A program made the position numbers and the translations under genes. From contig CALDSD010000095.1 in the NCBI GenBank assembly GCA_937911325.1, forward strand, positions 1 through 45,648: a stretch of 45,648 nt of DNA. The letters run 5' to 3'. Under the pieces are notes generated by a model. That model was not told the DNA's origin. It saw only the letters and a list, made by a program, of their open reading frames with translations, and did not search any database. This document shows positions 43,376-45,648 of this stretch, in pieces (the first letter of the stretch is position 1; every line of letters begins with the position of its first letter). Source of the stretch: an uncultured Neomegalonema sp. GTDB taxonomy: Bacteria > Pseudomonadota > Alphaproteobacteria > Rhodobacterales > Rhodobacteraceae.

Positions 43376-44965
43376 TCAGCCCAGCTCGCCGGCGAGGCCC
43401 TTTTCGATCAGGGCGATGGTCTCGGGCACGCCGAAGAGCTGGATAAAGCCTCCGAAGCGCGGTCCCTGGCTGGCGCCCAACAAGACTTCATAGATCGCCT
43501 TGAACCAGTCGCGCAGGTTCTCGAAATCGTGGCGCTTGCCCGCGTCATAGACGATCTGCTGCAGGGCCTGGGCATCGAGCCCCTCAGGCGCGTCGCGCAG
43601 GGGCTGCGCCAGATCCTCGAGCGCCGCGCGCTCAAGATCCGTCGGCGCCCGGAAGGTTTTTTCGGGCTTCACGCGATCCTGGAAGTATCGCACGGCCAAC
43701 GCGGCGGCGGCGTCCAGCCCTGGATGCGTCTGAGGCGTCGCGTCCGGAGCGTATTTCTTGATGAAGCCCCACAAGACGTCCTTGTCCTCCGCCGAGGCCG
43801 CGGAAGCGAGGTTCAGCAGCATGGCGAAGCTGACTTCCATATCCGACTTCGGCGGATCGCCTTCGTGGATATGCCAGACCGGGTTCTCGATGCGCTTGGC
43901 CGGATCCTGGTCGACAAAGGCGCGCAGGTGCTGGTGGTACTCGTCGACGGTCTTCGGGATCACGTCAAAGAACAGGCGTTTGGCGGTCCGCGGCTTCTGG
44001 AACATGTAGAGCGCCAGGCTCTCGGACGACGCGTAGGCCAACCACTCGTCGATCGAGATCCCGTTGCCCTTCGACTTGGAGATCTTCTCCCCCTTTTCGT
44101 CGAGGAAAAGCTCGTAGACGTAGTGTTCGGGCGCCGGCGCTCCAAGCAGGCGGCATATCTTGTCGTAGATATGCGTGTTGGTGGAGTGATCCTTGCCGTA
44201 CATTTCGAAGTCGACGCCAAGCGCCGCCCACCGCGCGCCGAAATCCGGCTTCCACTGCAGTTTCACGTTGCCGCCGGTGACCGGCATCGTGATCTCGCGA
44301 CCGTCTTCGTCGTCGAAGGTGATCTCACCGGTCTTCGCATTCACGTTTTTCATTGGCACGTACAAAACGCGACCCGTGTCGGGATGGATCGGCAAGAAGA
44401 TCGAATAGGACTGCTGGCGCTCTTCTCGCAGCGAGGCCAGCATCACCTCCATGATCTTGTCGTACTGCTCCGCCGCGCGCAGCAGCACTTCGTCAAACCG
44501 GCCTGAGCGGTAAAAATCCGTGGCGGAAATGAACTCGTACTCGAAACCGAACGTATCCAGGAACCGGCGCAGCATCGCGTTGTTGTGGTGGCCGAAGCTC
44601 TCATCGGTCCCAAAAGGATCGGGCACGCTGGTCAGAGGCTTTTGCAGATACTCTTCAAGCTTTCCGGGGTTCGGCACGTTCTCGGGGACTTTGCGCATCC
44701 CGTCGAGATCGTCCGAAAAGCAGATCAGCTTGGTCGGTATGTCGCTGAGCGCCTCGAACGCCCGGCGCACCATGGTCGTCCGCGCGACCTCGCCAAAAGT
44801 GCCGATATGCGGCAGCCCCGACGGCCCGTACCCGGTTTCGAACAGCACGTAGCCTTTCTCGGGCGGCGCCTTCTTGTAGCGCTTGAGCAGTTTGCGGGCT
44901 TCCTCGAACGGCCAGGCCTTGGCCGTTTCGGCCGCCGCGCGTATCTCTGGGGCGAAATCTAGCAT
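43376..44965 (-). CDS. lysK: Lysine--tRNA ligase, class I
   Basis: Charges tRNA-Lys with lysine; 529 residues, cytoplasmic. It is the class I type, with a Rossmann catalytic domain, not the common class II enzyme: HIGH-like motif PHIGTFGEV at 52-60 and KMSKS-like KISKSKGNG at about 291-299. The zinc-independent archaeal-type fold extends to the helical anticodon-binding C-terminal region ([30 protein letters not shown]). Class I LysRS is standard in many alphaproteobacteria. The neighbouring amidase gene starts 9 bases downstream. Confidence 0.95.
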   Translation of the reverse strand: MLDFAPEIRAAAETAKAWPFEEARKLLKRYKKAPPEKGYVLFETGYGPSGLPHIGTFGEVARTTMVRRAFEALSDIPTKLICFSDDLDGMRKVPENVPNPGKLEEYLQKPLTSVPDPFGTDESFGHHNNAMLRRFLDTFGFEYEFISATDFYRSGRFDEVLLRAAEQYDKIMEVMLASLREERQQSYSIFLPIHPDTGRVLYVPMKNVNAKTGEITFDDEDGREITMPVTGGNVKLQWKPDFGARWAALGVDFEMYGKDHSTNTHIYDKICRLLGAPAPEHYVYELFLDEKGEKISKSKGNGISIDEWLAYASSESLALYMFQKPRTAKRLFFDVIPKTVDEYHQHLRAFVDQDPAKRIENPVWHIHEGDPPKSDMEVSFAMLLNLASAASAEDKDVLWGFIKKYAPDATPQTHPGLDAAAALAVRYFQDRVKPEKTFRAPTDLERAALEDLAQPLRDAPEGLDAQALQQIVYDAGKRHDFENLRDWFKAIYEVLLGASQGPRFGGFIQLFGVPETIALIEKGLAGELG

Positions 44966-45150
44966 GTCTCTCTCCGATAGACGTTGCGAGGCCTAGGCCG
45001 CGGGACCCGTGTCGTCAACCAAAGCTCACGTTGTTCGTGAACCCGATGCGCGACCCATTGCATCCGAGACGACCTAAGGCCATGTTGCGCCGCGACGACT
45101 GGGACAGTCGTGCAATGCGAAGCGGCTGGAGAGTGGGAAAGGCTTGGCTG

Positions 45151-45579
45151 ATGAGTAACGTGATGAGCCCTCAGGACGCGTTGATCGCGACTATGATCTT
45201 GATGTCGGCGGCGGACCGAAACATGTCCGACAGCGAGCTCAAGGAGATCGGCGCCATCGTTGAGCTTTTGCCTGCGTTCGAGAACTACGACAACACTCGG
45301 ATCACTGTCGTGTCCGAAACCGTGGTCGACTTGCTTGAGCAAGATGAAGGGCTCGACACGCTGTTGGGCATGATCGCCGGCGCCATCCCCATGGGCGAGG
45401 GCCTGAATGAAACAGCTTATGCGCTGGCCTGCGACGTCGCGGCGGCGGACGGAGCAATCAAACAGGAAGAGATCCGCCTGCTCGAGATCATCCGCCATCG
45501 CCTGCAGGTCGGCCGGCTGAGCGCCGCGGCGATTGAGCGCGCCGCCCGCGCGCGCCACTTGCGGATCAGCGCCGAGTAA
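45151..45579 (+). CDS. TerB-like tellurite-resistance family protein
   Basis: Small helical cytoplasmic protein of 142 residues. It has two copies of an acidic loop-helix motif: AADRNMSDSELKEIG near residue 20 and VAAADGAIKQEEIRLLE near 100, as in TerB domains that bind metal ions. The family is linked to tellurite and stress tolerance and to membrane-stress modules, but single TerB genes are common and of unknown role. The ATG at 45151 is chosen because GGAAAGG lies 7 bases upstream; a TTG at 45031 would add 40 residues. No other ter genes are near. Confidence 0.85.
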   Translation: MSNVMSPQDALIATMILMSAADRNMSDSELKEIGAIVELLPAFENYDNTRITVVSETVVDLLEQDEGLDTLLGMIAGAIPMGEGLNETAYALACDVAAADGAIKQEEIRLLEIIRHRLQVGRLSAAAIERAARARHLRISAE

Positions 45580-45599
45580 AGCGCGCGCGGCGTCGCGCT
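45580..45599 (+). terminator. Weak stem-loop after the TerB-like gene
   Basis: AGCGCG (45580-45585) and CGCGCT (45594-45599) form a 6-bp stem with an 8-base loop directly after the stop. No T tract follows, so this is only a tentative terminator. Confidence 0.3.
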
Positions 45600-45648
45600 G
45601 TCCTGAACTCGCGCTGCTCTAGACCCGAGCTGTTTTACAGTTGGGCTC

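Noticed and set aside
45151-45579. Tellurite resistance operon
   Set aside because: Only a single TerB-like gene is seen; no terA, terC, terD or terE homologue is present in the window.
1-45648. CRISPR array, tRNA/rRNA genes, insertion sequences or prophage
   Set aside because: No regularly spaced repeats, no cloverleaf or rRNA-like sequence noticed, and no transposase, integrase or phage structural proteins. Small RNAs cannot be excluded by eye.

Overview
The window looks like chromosomal DNA of a GC-rich alphaproteobacterium. This rests on high GC and codon use, class I lysyl-tRNA synthetase, the prkA-yeaH-spoVR set, DUF4864 and PhnD-like proteins, and an iron ABC locus with an accompanying Cys-containing hypothetical protein. 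I cannot fix the family from sequence alone. No tRNA, rRNA, transposase, integrase or CRISPR array was seen. Coding density is high and most loci are core metabolism or transport.

Layout. 1-4750 (minus): a polyamine-type ABC operon (ATPase, binding protein, two permeases) with stem-loops between or after genes. 5077-6261 (plus): glutaryl-CoA dehydrogenase, divergent from it. 6409-9894: an iron-type ABC locus made of a binding protein (plus), a small hypothetical protein (plus) and a fused double permease (minus), with no ATPase in the window. 10097-15488: a secreted c-type cytochrome converging on spoVR, with the prkA-yeaH-spoVR stress-kinase operon on the minus strand. 16032-21319: an XRE regulator whose S24-like domain has lost its catalytic pair, then sbcD and sbcC. 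21373-25392: a small ORF, an HxlR regulator divergent from a multi-pass membrane protein with a palindrome inside the promoter, and a long MscS-type channel.

25743-31941 is a tight six-gene plus-strand block: two MurG-like GT-B proteins, two GT4 glycosyltransferases, a histidine phosphatase and a polysaccharide-deacetylase-like protein. Every junction is a 4-base ATGA or GTGA overlap, so it probably builds one glycan or glycoconjugate. It is the best candidate here for an uncharacterised system. 32080-38151 is a Yej/Dpp-like peptide ABC operon with the double ATPase first and three further 4-base overlaps.

38202-38819 (minus) is a stand-alone DUF5706/Pycsar-effector-like membrane protein without a nearby cyclase, the only defence-like gene seen. 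38982-45579 returns to housekeeping: enoyl-CoA hydratase/isomerase family, orphan PhnD-like binding protein, DUF4864, thermonuclease-like protein, amidase, class I LysRS and a TerB-like protein.

Functions are assigned from motifs, length and gene order read by eye. No database search was run, and statements about families come from general knowledge.
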